DNA from: Strigamia acuminata
Taxonomy: Eukaryota > Arthropoda > Chilopoda > Geophilomorpha > Linotaeniidae
DNA length: 64,000 bases
Assembly (NCBI GenBank): GCA_949358305.1
Contig: OX442314.1
Span: 24,855,060 to 24,919,059 of the forward strand
Direction of reading: 5' to 3'
In this document: positions 52,170-61,402 of the stretch, in pieces
Position numbering within the stretch: position 1 is the first letter of the stretch
How the letters are laid out: each line of letters starts with the position of its first letter
Notes under the pieces: model-generated
What the model saw: only the letters and a program-made list of their open reading frames with translations
What the model was told of the DNA's origin: nothing
Databases searched by the model: none
Position numbers and translations under genes: made by a program

Positions 52170-52309
52170 ACTTTGGCAATAAATTTTATTTTTGCCGTGG
52201 AATTGTAAATTTAAATTTTAAAATTTTATTTTAAATTGTCACAAGCATCAATAAAGGTTTTAAAACAAAATGATTCAAGCCCCCACCGCACCCCCTTTGC
52301 TACGCTAAG

Positions 52310-52464
52310 CCAAGTGATCTAGTCGTTTCTTTGGTGTTGGCATTGTTGCATAAATCGGCGGTGCACGTGCAACTTCGACTTTTACTCCAAGGTTTACTTC
52401 CGATTTGCATCCGATGGTAAATTTTCTCAACGGATTATTATTTTCGCAATCTTTCATCGTAACT
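52310..52464 (-). pseudogene. Truncated Ly6 exon 3
   Basis: The minus strand reads MKDCENNNPLRKFTIGC and, after a one-base frame change, CTCTADLCNNANTKETTRS. The hydrophobic tail is missing. Its upstream intron is broken by two nested DNA elements (52466-53458 and 53471-53929). Confidence 0.75.
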
Positions 52465-52795
52465 AACAAGGAGACCGCAAGAGTGTGTAATCCACAATTG
52501 TTAAAATTGTTTGTAAATAAAGCATTCACATCACCTAAACAATCTATTTTTCTCATATTAAAATGCACCTTTCTCTCACATTGTTACAAACAGTAACAAC
52601 ACACAGGATTCCTTACTGTGTGTTGAAACACCATTTTTTGATATTTTGAGTAAAAAGGTCAAGTGTAGCACTACATTTGGTGATTAGGCTGTTCAAACCT
52701 TACTCTGGAACCCAGGTAATTTGATATCACATGACATATGACATCACAACTTTGTTCACCAACATGACTGCCTGCATGAAGCAACAATAGTGTGT

Positions 52796-52866
52796 TCTGG
52801 TGGCTCAGTGGTTAAGGTAATGAATCAGGAATCTTTCCACACAGGTTCAAATCCTGTTGTCGATGA
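52796..52866 (+). ncRNA. tRNA-derived (SINE-like) block, left arm
   Basis: GTGGCTCAGTGGTTAAGG fits the Pol III A box and ACAGGTTCAAATCCTGT the B box/T-arm with a perfect 5-bp T stem. The acceptor ends do not pair, so it is not a functional tRNA but a tRNA-derived promoter region. The mirror copy is at 53060-53132 on the minus strand. Confidence 0.6.
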
Positions 52867-53059
52867 AAATTTTTACTTATATTTTTTCTTTATTTTTAGC
52901 AGTAAAGTTAATGTTTGTTATTTTATATTTTTTTAAAAAATTTTAATTAATTAATTTAATATAATTAAAATTATAAAAAAAAATTTTTAAAAAAAATATA
53001 AAATAACAAACATTAACTTTACTGCTAAAAATAAAGAAAAAATATAAGTAAAAATTTTC

Positions 53060-53132
53060 ATCGACAACAGGATTTGAACCTGTGTGGAAAGATTCCTGAT
53101 TCATTACCTTAACCACTGAGCCACCAGAACAC
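53060..53132 (-). ncRNA. tRNA-derived (SINE-like) block, right arm
   Basis: Inverted copy of 52796-52866 with the same A and B boxes. The two Pol III promoters therefore face each other across the palindrome centre. Confidence 0.6.
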
Positions 53133-53470
53133 ACTATTGTTGCTTCATGCAGGCAGTCATGTTGGTGAACAAAGTTGTGATGTCATATGTCATGTGATAT
53201 CAAATTACCTGGGTTCCAGAGTAAGGTTTGAACAGCCTAATCACCAAATGTAGTGCTACACTTGACCTTTTTACTCAAAATATCAAAAAATGGTGTTTCA
53301 ACACACAGTAAGGAATCCTGTGTGTTGTTACTGTTTGTAACAATGTGAGAAAGAGGTGCATTTTAATATGAGAAAAATAGATTGTTTAGGTGATTTGAAT
53401 GCTTTATTTACAAACAATTTTAACAATTGTGGATTACACACTCTTGCGGTCTCCTTGTAAAATCAAATTA

Positions 53471-53929
53471 CCGTATATCCTCGCGTATAATGCGGCCCGC
53501 GTATAATGCGGCCCGCGTATAATGCGACCCCCCCATTTTAGGCGCCATATTTGCTAATAAGTGGTGTATGCGCGTATAATGCGAATTAACATTTGTGTAC
53601 CACAACACTGCAAAATGTGGTTTGATAAGTTTGTTTATTTAAAAGGAAACTTGAAAATCAAAAATTTTTTTCCTCTTTGCTTATATTTTGATGACGGATT
53701 GCTGGATTGTTGCGTAATTTGCATTATTTGGATTGTCGGTTGGTCGTATTGTGTGTTGTAAACGGGATAAACGAAGTTCTCTTTGTAGGAATTATGCACA
53801 TAGACAATACGTTACGTGTACGACAACTTTTTATTTTTTATTTTTTATTATGCGCGTATAGTGCGACCCCCCCAATTCGAGGTCCAAAATTCGCGATAAA
53901 TATTTCGCACTATACGCGAGGATATACGG
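53471..53929. mobile_element. TIR element CCGTATATCCTCGCGTATA, TA target
   Basis: 459 bp. The ends CCGTATATCCTCGCGTATA and reverse complement differ at about one position over 25 bp. TA flanks both sides, as for Tc1/mariner/pogo-type elements. Near the left end CGTATAATGCGGCC is repeated three times. Short frames inside are not similar to a transposase. Confidence 0.8.
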
Positions 53930-53967
53930 TATTTAATATTGGCATTTTAAATTTTAAATTTCAGTTT

Positions 53968-54538
53968 TTATAATTTTATCTTTACTTTTTTTACCACGAA
54001 TATGAGAGAAATTATGAGCGATGTAGCCATTTCTTTGGTGTTGACATTGTGGCATTTATCGGTGGTGCACACGCATAGTGTGGCTTTTAATCCGGCGACT
54101 TCTGTCGTTTCTTTGCATTCGGTTCTGGGTTTTAGCAGCGAAAAACCTACGCAACCTTTTGTAACGACTTCTAAAATCAAATTATTTACAGTCGAGAGTT
54201 AATATTGGCATTGTAAATTATAAATTTAAGTTTTTATTCTTTTATTTACGTCTATCTTTAGACTCCCGACTGCTTTCGAGCAAAATGAGTTCACGCCGCT
54301 CGTCTAACACTCGTTACATCGTCTTTGCAGCCTTTTTCATTCGTAAGATCGCTGCATTCGTAGCAGATGAGTGATAACCCTGACGAATAATTATTTACAA
54401 ATGCCCAATTGCAATTATATAGTAAAAATAAATAAATTATGCGCTTATTATATCCAGAAATGATATTGAACTTGATTAATTGGTATAATTACCACTTTCT
54501 ACAAGTAGAAACAGCAGTGTTTCTGCCAGGAAATTCAT
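53968..54538 (-). pseudogene. Ly6 pseudogene (copy I), exon 2 frameshifted
   Basis: Exon 1 (54538-54493, MNFLAETLLFLLVES) and exon 3 (54170-53968, VTKGCVG, LCVCTTDKCHNVNTKE) are readable. Exon 2 (about 54384-54250) begins GLSLICYECSD but loses a base after KDDV and meets a stop. Exon 3 also ends FVVKKVKIKL instead of the hydrophobic GPI tail. It is therefore a recent pseudogene with intact promoter and signal exon. Confidence 0.85.
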
Positions 54539-54544
54539 TTAGAT

Positions 54545-55128
54545 GTTTTTAGAATTGCCCAGAACAATTTTCCGAAGCGAACGGCTGATCGCGCGTGCTT
54601 GTACAATGTGCATTTTTCAAACTGCGTTGCTAAGTTACGGCAAAAATAAAAACAATAAATCGAATGGAAAGAAAAGATAAGTCGTATGCTTTACACCGTT
54701 GAATTGTCATCTCGAGGATTGAGGCTCAATCTTTGAAATCTGAATTTATGGAAACGCTCTGGCATCTTGTGGACGAATGATACCCAGGACTTGACTATTC
54801 TGTGATTTGATTCACGATGGTTGTCTCGACATTTGGACGGTTCCGTATAGTTTGATTTTACCCCCGTACTATTTCCACTGCAAATTTTTCAAATCAGCGG
54901 AAATAGCCTGTGTGCTATTTCCCCTGAAATATCAGTAGAAATAGCCACTGCGCTGCTGGAAAATCCCAGAGCTTTATACAGTGGGGTCAGGTGACGGCTG
55001 CAACCAATGACTGTCAACGTCCGCCACCCATTTCACCCCTCAGGGTACACACCTGTCCTTTTGGGCCACAGAAGGGGAAACGACCCCTCAAGATTGTGTG
55101 TGGCACAGAAGGGGGTAACCTACGGGGT
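54545..55128. other. Ly6 upstream region and DIRS flank
   Basis: 54545-54850 repeats the Ly6 promoter region (also at 49461-49760). 54870-54960 contains repeated GGAAATAGC/GCTATTTCC inverted words. 54985-55128 is GC-richer flank of the DIRS element without a recognised gene. Confidence 0.45.
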
Positions 55129-55327
55129 ATTCTAACTCTGTAATCTCCGGAGTCCCAGGAGATGGCGCACCTGTCCGGGTCACGTCAGTTCCGGTTCTAC
55201 CTTGCGGGTCGCGCGGTCTCTCAAATCTCTGTTCAGGTATTTTTGATTAAAATTTTGAAATTTTTCTGAAATTTGATTTGATTTTTTAGTTTTGATTGCT
55301 CGAATCGCATAAATTTTACCGTTTTCG

Positions 55328-58300
55328 ATGAATTTCAACGGCCTTTTCGATCAAACGCCCTCGTCGGGCCTAGCTGACCACGTGGACCAGACGGACCCTA
55401 ACCCTATCGTTAACCCTAACGATCAAGCGTCGGCGATGGATTTGCTTTTGCAGGAGATGAAGGTACTGAAAGATGCCGTCTCTCTTCTACAAAACAACGT
55501 GAATACAGGGGTGCAGTCTTCTGCTCCTCTGGCTGTGGGTCTTCAAGCCCCGTTCACGCCACCTTTGATCCCTCCGCCAGCTTCACCGTTGGCGGATCCG
55601 ATCGCCAACCCTCCTGCCTTCGATTTCGGGGCAGTAGAAAAGGCGGTTCTCGTGGTTCCTAAAACCCTTGGGCCTGAAATTCCGCTCGATTTAGAGAAAT
55701 GGGTTTCCAACGGACTTTTTGGAGTCCCTGCCGCCTACCGTACCAAAACGCTAGAGAAATATATAATTCCGGCGAATTTGAGCTATTTGGACCCGCCTCC
55801 AGTTGAGAGCGCGTTCATCCAGAATGTGCCAAAAGGGCTTAAACAACAAGACGGTATTTCCAGGAAGATTCAAACGCACACACTACGCGCTGTAGTCCCC
55901 CTCTGCCAGACGATGGTGGACATCTCGACCGCAATTCCACCAGGTCCCTTGCAGACCAAAATTTTCCAGCAGATGTCGGACGCCTTGGTAATCCTGGGAG
56001 GCACTAATGCCCAATTAAACAGGAAGCGAAGGGCTGATTTACAGCCCATGCTGGCGAAACAATACAAACCGTTATGTTTGGACCAGGAATCGTTTCCTTT
56101 CGAGCTATTTGGCCCCAACGTCCAAAAGCGCATGGACGATTTAGAAAGCTCGGCGAAGTATATGGCGAGGATTTCGGAAGATAAAAAGTCGGAGCGTAGG
56201 AGTTTCCAACCGCCGCCTTTTCGCCGCCCTTTTCGACCAGCTTTCCGCCCCTCCTTTGGCTCTGACCGATCGAGAGAGGATGCTAAAAAACCGTATGGAG
56301 GTATAAGATTGCAATTAAACAATTCTTTAAACCCCTCTAACTCTTGTCCTTGCAGGCAAGAAGTCGCAACCAAAGGACCAAATGAACAAGAAGAAATAAT
56401 TACTGTTTTGGTAAATAAAATGTTTGAATTTGAAAAATTGCGCATTCCTTTTTCGCCCGGTGGTTTGGCCTCTAAGGTCAAAAATTGGGCCCAAATTTCG
56501 ACTGATAGGTGGTTGTTGAATACCTTAAAAGGTATTTCGTTTGACTTTACCTCAGCTGAGTTGGTTTCCGATCCCAGGTCGGTCTATCAAATGTCCATTT
56601 CGGACTCTGTCGCCATGACGGCGGCTATCCAAGATTTACTGAAACTCCAAATTATTTCGGTGGTTGAGCCCTTACAGGGTCAAATTTTAAGCCCAGTTTT
56701 TCCGGTCCCTAAACCGGATGGGTCGGTACGCGTCATTCTTAATTTGAAATGCTTTAACCAAAATCTGGAATACAAGCATTTCAAGATGGCGTCGATTCGA
56801 GACGCCATTGCCTTATTGCGAGAAGGTGATTTCCTTTTCAAAGTGGACTTTAAGAATGCCTATTACCTCCTGGCCGTGCATTTTTTATTTAAAAAATTTT
56901 TGCGCTTCATTTGGGATGGGGTTTTGTACGAGTATAACGTCATGCCCATGGGTTTGGCGAGTGCACCTCGCATTTTTACTAAACTAATGCTCCCTGTTTA
57001 TGCTCAATTGAGAACTTGGGGGCTAGTTGGTGTGCCTTACTTAGACGATGGCATTTTTTTGTGCAGATCCCTTGCTAAAGCTCTAGAAGACTGTCGCATT
57101 GCTGTCGGGTTTTTCCAGTGGCTAGGTTTAACTATAAACTGGGAAAAATCTGAACTGTCTCCCAAAACTCGCATGGAGTTTTTGGGTTTGGTTTTGGACA
57201 CCATTTTGATGACTGTGTCTCTGCCTCAGCGTAAAGTTTCCAAGATTATTAGCTTGGCTGAGGATTTGTTGAGTCGCGGCCAGGTTTCTATAAAGCTTTT
57301 GGCTGTCTTTATTGGCAATTTAGTTTCGGCCGAACCGGCCCTCCACCATGGCTACTGGTTTATTAAACCGTTAGAAGCCTTTAAAACGGGCCAGTTAGTT
57401 AGAAATAATTCCAACTACGAGGCCCTGGTCCCCCTTTATCCCGATATTAAAGAGGAATTAAAATTTTGGACTAATGAGGAAAATTTTAAGCCTAAATCTC
57501 TACGCTTACTTCCCAGCACTGTAGATATTTTTTCTGACGCCTCCAACGCTGGTTGGGGGGCGGCATGGGGTGAGGTTTCCGCCAACGGCCAATGGTCACT
57601 CCAGGAACAAGCCCTACACATTAATGTGAAAGAATTACTTGCCCTGGTTTTTGCCTGGAAGGCTTTTTTGCCCTTTAATGGAGCCAAGTCGATTACCTTC
57701 CATTGCGACAACTCTACGGTTGTGAGCCTTTTTAAAAACCAGGGAAGCATGGTGCATTTGCTGCACTCATATGGCAGGAGGTTGTGGGAAGATGCCCAAG
57801 TACTTGGTGTCCTTTTTACCGTCGTACACGTGGCCGGAAAGGAAAATGTCCTTGCGGATAGATTGTCCAGGAACTTTATTTCCCTTGATGGGGAGTGGAG
57901 TCTGGATGACAAAATTTTTAAAGAATTAGTTGCCTTGTTTGGGGCTCCTAAAATTGATTTATTTGCCACTCGTCTAAATTGTAAGCTGAAACAATTTTTC
58001 TCTTGGGGGCCAGACCCCGAGGCGCTGAAGGTGGATGCCTTTGCCCATCCTTGGAATGTTTTTTCTTATGCCTTTCCTCCCTTCAATTTAATTAATAGGA
58101 TCCTGTGGAAGGCTCATCACGAGAAGGCCACCATTTTGTTGGTGGTTCCCCTTTGGGCGACCCAAACTTGGTTCTCGCGGCTGTTGGAAATGCTGGTAGC
58201 AGTTCCTGTACGTTTTCCGGCCAAGGACAGGTTGTTTCTCGCCCACAGCCCGGAAGAAACGCCCCGCCTAAACCACAAGTTGGTCCTCCTTGGCTGCAAA

Positions 58301-58462
58301 ATCTCGGGGGATCCCTTGCTGCAAGAGGGTTTTCAGCGAACGCTTCCCTCCTCTTCCAGGAAAGCTGGAGGCCAGGCACCATCTCCGCATATTCAGCGGG
58401 AATTAAGAGGTGGGAGATGTTTCTATCTCAACGATCGGATCCTCCAAATTTCGACCCTGTAG
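55328..58462 (+). CDS. DIRS Gag-RT-RNase H polyprotein
   Basis: 1044 residues. Residues 1-325 are Gag-like: coiled N-terminal part (LLLQEMKVLKDAVSLLQNNV), proline-rich stretch, then a basic Arg/Phe/Pro tract (RRPFRPAFRPSFG). The reverse transcriptase spans about 430-640 with VFPVPKPDGSVRVILNLK, LFKVDFKNAYYLLAV and YLDD (571-574). RNase H follows (IFSDASNAGWG at 735-744, INVKELLALVFA, HCDNSTVV, VLADRLSR). The C-terminal part (IDLFATRLNCKLKQFFSW, AFPPFNLINRILWKA, VVPLWATQTWF) is the segment usual in DIRS elements after RNase H. Gag and RT are fused in one frame here. A 55-nt intron-like sequence lies at the fusion (56301-56355). Confidence 0.93.
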   Translation: MNFNGLFDQTPSSGLADHVDQTDPNPIVNPNDQASAMDLLLQEMKVLKDAVSLLQNNVNTGVQSSAPLAVGLQAPFTPPLIPPPASPLADPIANPPAFDFGAVEKAVLVVPKTLGPEIPLDLEKWVSNGLFGVPAAYRTKTLEKYIIPANLSYLDPPPVESAFIQNVPKGLKQQDGISRKIQTHTLRAVVPLCQTMVDISTAIPPGPLQTKIFQQMSDALVILGGTNAQLNRKRRADLQPMLAKQYKPLCLDQESFPFELFGPNVQKRMDDLESSAKYMARISEDKKSERRSFQPPPFRRPFRPAFRPSFGSDRSREDAKKPYGGIRLQLNNSLNPSNSCPCRQEVATKGPNEQEEIITVLVNKMFEFEKLRIPFSPGGLASKVKNWAQISTDRWLLNTLKGISFDFTSAELVSDPRSVYQMSISDSVAMTAAIQDLLKLQIISVVEPLQGQILSPVFPVPKPDGSVRVILNLKCFNQNLEYKHFKMASIRDAIALLREGDFLFKVDFKNAYYLLAVHFLFKKFLRFIWDGVLYEYNVMPMGLASAPRIFTKLMLPVYAQLRTWGLVGVPYLDDGIFLCRSLAKALEDCRIAVGFFQWLGLTINWEKSELSPKTRMEFLGLVLDTILMTVSLPQRKVSKIISLAEDLLSRGQVSIKLLAVFIGNLVSAEPALHHGYWFIKPLEAFKTGQLVRNNSNYEALVPLYPDIKEELKFWTNEENFKPKSLRLLPSTVDIFSDASNAGWGAAWGEVSANGQWSLQEQALHINVKELLALVFAWKAFLPFNGAKSITFHCDNSTVVSLFKNQGSMVHLLHSYGRRLWEDAQVLGVLFTVVHVAGKENVLADRLSRNFISLDGEWSLDDKIFKELVALFGAPKIDLFATRLNCKLKQFFSWGPDPEALKVDAFAHPWNVFSYAFPPFNLINRILWKAHHEKATILLVVPLWATQTWFSRLLEMLVAVPVRFPAKDRLFLAHSPEETPRLNHKLVLLGCKISGDPLLQEGFQRTLPSSSRKAGGQAPSPHIQRELRGGRCFYLNDRILQISTL
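56301..56355 (+). promoter_or_regulatory. Intron-like sequence at the Gag/RT fusion of the DIRS element
   Basis: GGAG|GTATAAGATT at the left and CTCTTGTCCTTGCAG|GCAAG at the right make a plausible 55-nt intron. Its length is not a multiple of three. Unspliced RNA keeps the Gag-RT frame, whereas spliced RNA would end in TAA about 15 codons later, giving a Gag-only product. Splicing is inferred from sequence only. Confidence 0.4.
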
Positions 58463-59265
58463 TGCTGACAGCAAATTTTGTGGCCTTCCTGTTCGATCTG
58501 GGCCTCTCTTACTCCGTGGTAAACGGTAACCTGGCGGCCATTACGGCAGCTAGACTTATTACCCCGAAAACTCGGGGGCACGCGGATGTCCAGAGAGTCT
58601 TGCGGGGAGTCTACAACCTTCGCCCAGCCCTTCCTCGCTACAACCAAACCTGGGATGTGGGTTTGGCGCTGACTGCCTTACGACAACTTTGGCCGCACGG
58701 GGTATTAGGCTGGAGGAAGTTACAGATCAAACTGGTGGTCCTTATGGCCTTAGTTTCGGCTTCCAGGGTAGCTACCTTACAGTCCCTCACCTTGGCTGAT
58801 GTGAAACTTGCGGAAGGGGTTGCTATCATCCGACCAGCTGCCTTGCAAAAGACGTCCAGAACCGGGGTTCACCCAGTTTTACGTTTAGCAGCGTATCCGG
58901 CGGACACGAGGATCTGTCCTTTTCAGACTCTTTTGGATTTTCTTGAGCAGACTCAGGAGGTGAGAAAGGGGAAGGCCCTTTTTCTCATACAGAACCCTCC
59001 TTTTTCGGCGCCTACCGCCGACACGATCCGTAGATGGATCAAAGTTTTTCTACGAACAGTTGGTGTGGATACCAATGTCTTTGGCGCTCATTCCACTCGA
59101 GCTGCCTCGACTAGTGCGGCGGCCCTACATGTGCCTATTCAGGCTGTTCTAAGTGCGGCAGGTTGGACTTCCGAGTCCACCTTTGCTAAGTTTTATAATC
59201 GCCCAATAGTGGACGAAAATTTATTCCAAAATGCCATTTTGTCGATTAATAAGCAGAATAAATAA
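58105..59265 (+). CDS. DIRS tyrosine recombinase
   Basis: 386 residues from the first ATG; the true N-terminus may lie further in because the first 90 codons overlap ORF1. The core shows the YR catalytic set: Arg in SASRVATLQSLTLADVK, HxxR in AHSTRAASTSAA, Gly-Trp in AAGWTSESTFAKF and Tyr in FYNRPI. The N-terminal SAM-like part (SYSVVNGNLAAITAARLI) is also present. The enzyme would insert the circular cDNA by site-specific-type recombination without target duplication. The reading frame is intact. Confidence 0.93.
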   Translation: MEGSSREGHHFVGGSPLGDPNLVLAAVGNAGSSSCTFSGQGQVVSRPQPGRNAPPKPQVGPPWLQNLGGSLAARGFSANASLLFQESWRPGTISAYSAGIKRWEMFLSQRSDPPNFDPVVLTANFVAFLFDLGLSYSVVNGNLAAITAARLITPKTRGHADVQRVLRGVYNLRPALPRYNQTWDVGLALTALRQLWPHGVLGWRKLQIKLVVLMALVSASRVATLQSLTLADVKLAEGVAIIRPAALQKTSRTGVHPVLRLAAYPADTRICPFQTLLDFLEQTQEVRKGKALFLIQNPPFSAPTADTIRRWIKVFLRTVGVDTNVFGAHSTRAASTSAAALHVPIQAVLSAAGWTSESTFAKFYNRPIVDENLFQNAILSINKQNK

Positions 59266-59402
59266 TATTCGTGACTTTTGATTTTTTTTTATTTTTGGTT
59301 TGTTTTTTCTTACCTTTTAAAAAATTATTACTGCGATGCCACACTCTCCGGAGTTGGGTTTTTTGTTTTTTGTTTTTTCCTAAACAACTATTGCTCTAAA
59401 GT

Positions 59403-59532
59403 CTCCTGGGACTCCGGAGATTACAGAGTTAGAATGTAATCTCGGCGGAGTGAGATGAAACGTAGTTCTACGTAGTGAGTCGAATGATAGCCGAGTATCA
59501 TTCTAACGATGTATATCGGAGGAGTCACAGGA
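59403..59532. repeat. Internal complementary region (ICR) of the DIRS element
   Basis: 59403-59435 complements the left end and 59436-59532 the right end, both without mismatch by eye. The junction at 59435/59436 marks the element termini exactly. Confidence 0.92.
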
Positions 59533-59935
59533 CCCACCTACTCCCACCCGATTTTGTTTTTGGCAGTGCGACTGCGCTCAGCGATCTCATCGCTGTATTT
59601 TGGCCTGTGCACTCCAAGTTTCTTCTACGTTTTTTCCCATCTAATTTTTTCAGATAGTTGTTTAGCTTCTTAAGACTGACGTGACCCGGACAGGTGCGCC
59701 ATCTCCTGTGACTCCTCCGATATACATCGTTAGAATGATACTCGGCTATCATTCGACTCACTACGTAGAACTACGTTTCATCTCACTCCGCCGAGATTAC
59801 AATCTTGCGTATGCGTAACACGACACGACACGACAAGAGTTTCTGAAATAGCAAAATCAAAGCGGTTTTATCAAATGTTTTTATTGCGATTCAAAGTTTA
59901 AGAGTTTAAGCTTGATCTACGTAATCCGCGACAGG

Positions 59936-60169
59936 CTAAATAGCCCACATTAAAGTAGCCATAAATACTAATGAGAACAAAAGCGATTTGTCTTTAGTGT
60001 TGACGTCGGCATTGTTACACAAATCTTTGATACAAACGCAGTGGTGCTCTGCTTTTCCTGTATGGTCGATCTCCGTGTCGCATTTGTTTTTACGATGCTC
60101 TTTCGGTACGGCTAGGCATCCTCTATACACAAGTTCTAAAATTAATGGAAATAAAATAAACTTTTTGCG

Positions 60170-60202
<33 letters not shown>

Positions 60203-60537
60203 TTTTAAACTTACTTTCACCGTGGACTACTTTGTCAGTTTTGAGACAAGCCTGACCTTCATCACACTCTATGGGCGTCAGTTTTTGTCGCACGCAATTA
60301 CTATGGGTGTCGCAAAAATAACATTTAAGTGGAAAGCCTGTTGAAAAATGTGTAGATAATTAGAAGGAATGCATTTATAAGTATTTTAACGAATGTAAAA
60401 TATTTCTATACGTTTTTAAAAATGATTTTCAATCGTTTAAAGAGATTAATGAATGCGCGTGTTGATTAGTCAGTTCGTTTTTAGTTACCATAATTCAGCA
60501 AAGTCAAAAAGAATATCCCGATTATAAGAATTTTCAT
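59936..60537 (-). CDS. Ly6/three-finger GPI-type protein (copy J), 3 exons
   Basis: Exons are 60537-60489, 60337-60215 and 60135-59936, giving 123 residues with phase-1 GT-AG introns. The signal peptide is MKILIIGIFFLTLLNY. Exon 2 gives GFPLKCYFCDTHSNC and CLKTDKVV. Exon 3 gives YRGCLAVP, HCVCIKDLCNNADVN and a hydrophobic end (LLFSLVFMATLMWAI). Ten cysteines are present. It is an older paralogue: the signal exon resembles A and B, not the C/E/F/G type. Introns are short and the first holds no repeat. Confidence 0.9.
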
Positions 60538-60992
60538 TTCGTTTGGTAATTCTTGAATTTAGTAATTAACTTTAGTCTGCTCCTGTTTGGCACCTCCAAA
60601 ATGTTCTATTTTCTCTCTATTTTTTTCTTTTGTTTTAGCCGTTTTCTCAAAGGTGGCGCTCGCTGTACCGGACTGGCAGAATTGGTAGAAGATAACATTT
60701 TTGCGTTGTGTTATAATTAAAATAAAATAAAAATTCTACACGAAGATTCACTGTATTTGAATGAAAATTTAAAAAAAAATTATTCTACAAATCACAAAAT
60801 GACTATTTTTTTTTGGCTGCTTTAGTTTGGCACGTCCAAATCCAAAATGTTTTTTTCTTTACTTTAACTGGTTTTTGAAAGATGTCACTACTTGCAGCAG
60901 GACTGGAAAGTTCGTAGGACAACGTAACAAAAGAAAATCTGGACTTTTTAAATTTTTGTTTGACCGTTGAGCTTTGCTGCATTGGTTGTTCT
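60538..60992. other. Copy J upstream region and element 3 flank
   Basis: AT-rich, no gene seen. It does not carry the conserved promoter block of the C/E/F/G group. It ends with GTTCT (60988-60992), the left target duplication of element 3. Confidence 0.4.
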
Positions 60993-61180
60993 TAATGTGT
61001 TCTTATCGTCGAATAATTGATGAAAGTGGATAAAATTATGAGTGGTCGAAATAAGCAGCCATGTCTTAGTTGGAAATTAACATAAGTGTGTTTAATAAAA
61101 ATGCAAATAGTACAGAGGGCGCTCGCGTAAGCGGGCGCGTCATAAAGTACGCAAATACAAAATGGAGTCAGAACACTCCA
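60993..61180 (-). repeat. 3' LTR of element 3
   Basis: 188 bp, direct copy of 62878-63065. Confidence 0.88.
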
Positions 61181-61402
61181 TCATCCCCTTAATTGAGAAC
61201 CAACAAGGGAGCAATTCAAATACAAATAAATTCAAATGTGATAACAAACAAATGTAACATACTAAGATCGAATTACAATAAAACAAATTAACTAAACAAA
61301 TTACAAACTCAATCCATAATTTAAATTCACTGGAAAACCGTAAAATCGCGTTGGCTTTCTTTTCCTGGCTGGCCGTACAATGCGAGCTGCTTGCGGAGGT
61401 AA

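Larger units (their letters stand above)
52466..53458. mobile_element. Foldback element with ~480-bp arms carrying tRNA-like boxes
   Basis: Starts ACAAGGAGACCGCAAGAG and ends with the reverse complement. The arms 52466-52945 and 52975-53458 are nearly identical (few mismatches), separated by a short AT-rich centre. Each arm includes a tRNA-like block. No transposase is present. The near-perfect palindrome of almost 1 kb implies recent formation or gene conversion between arms. Confidence 0.88.
55129..59800 (+). mobile_element. DIRS-type tyrosine-recombinase retrotransposon
   Basis: 4672 bp with the diagnostic DIRS-1 layout. The termini share a perfect 34-bp inverted repeat (55156-55189 and 59675-59708). 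An internal complementary region (59403-59532) is the exact reverse complement of the left 33 bp (55129-55161) joined to that of the right 97 bp (59704-59800). This is the template that lets the circular intermediate be completed. ORF1 (Gag-RT-RNase H) and ORF2 (tyrosine recombinase) overlap, as in the family. All catalytic residues appear intact, so this is a full-length, possibly active copy. No target duplication is expected or seen. Confidence 0.95.

Noticed and set aside
52796-52866. Functional tRNA gene
   Set aside because: A and B boxes and T-arm are present, but acceptor ends do not pair and no clear anticodon arm is formed.
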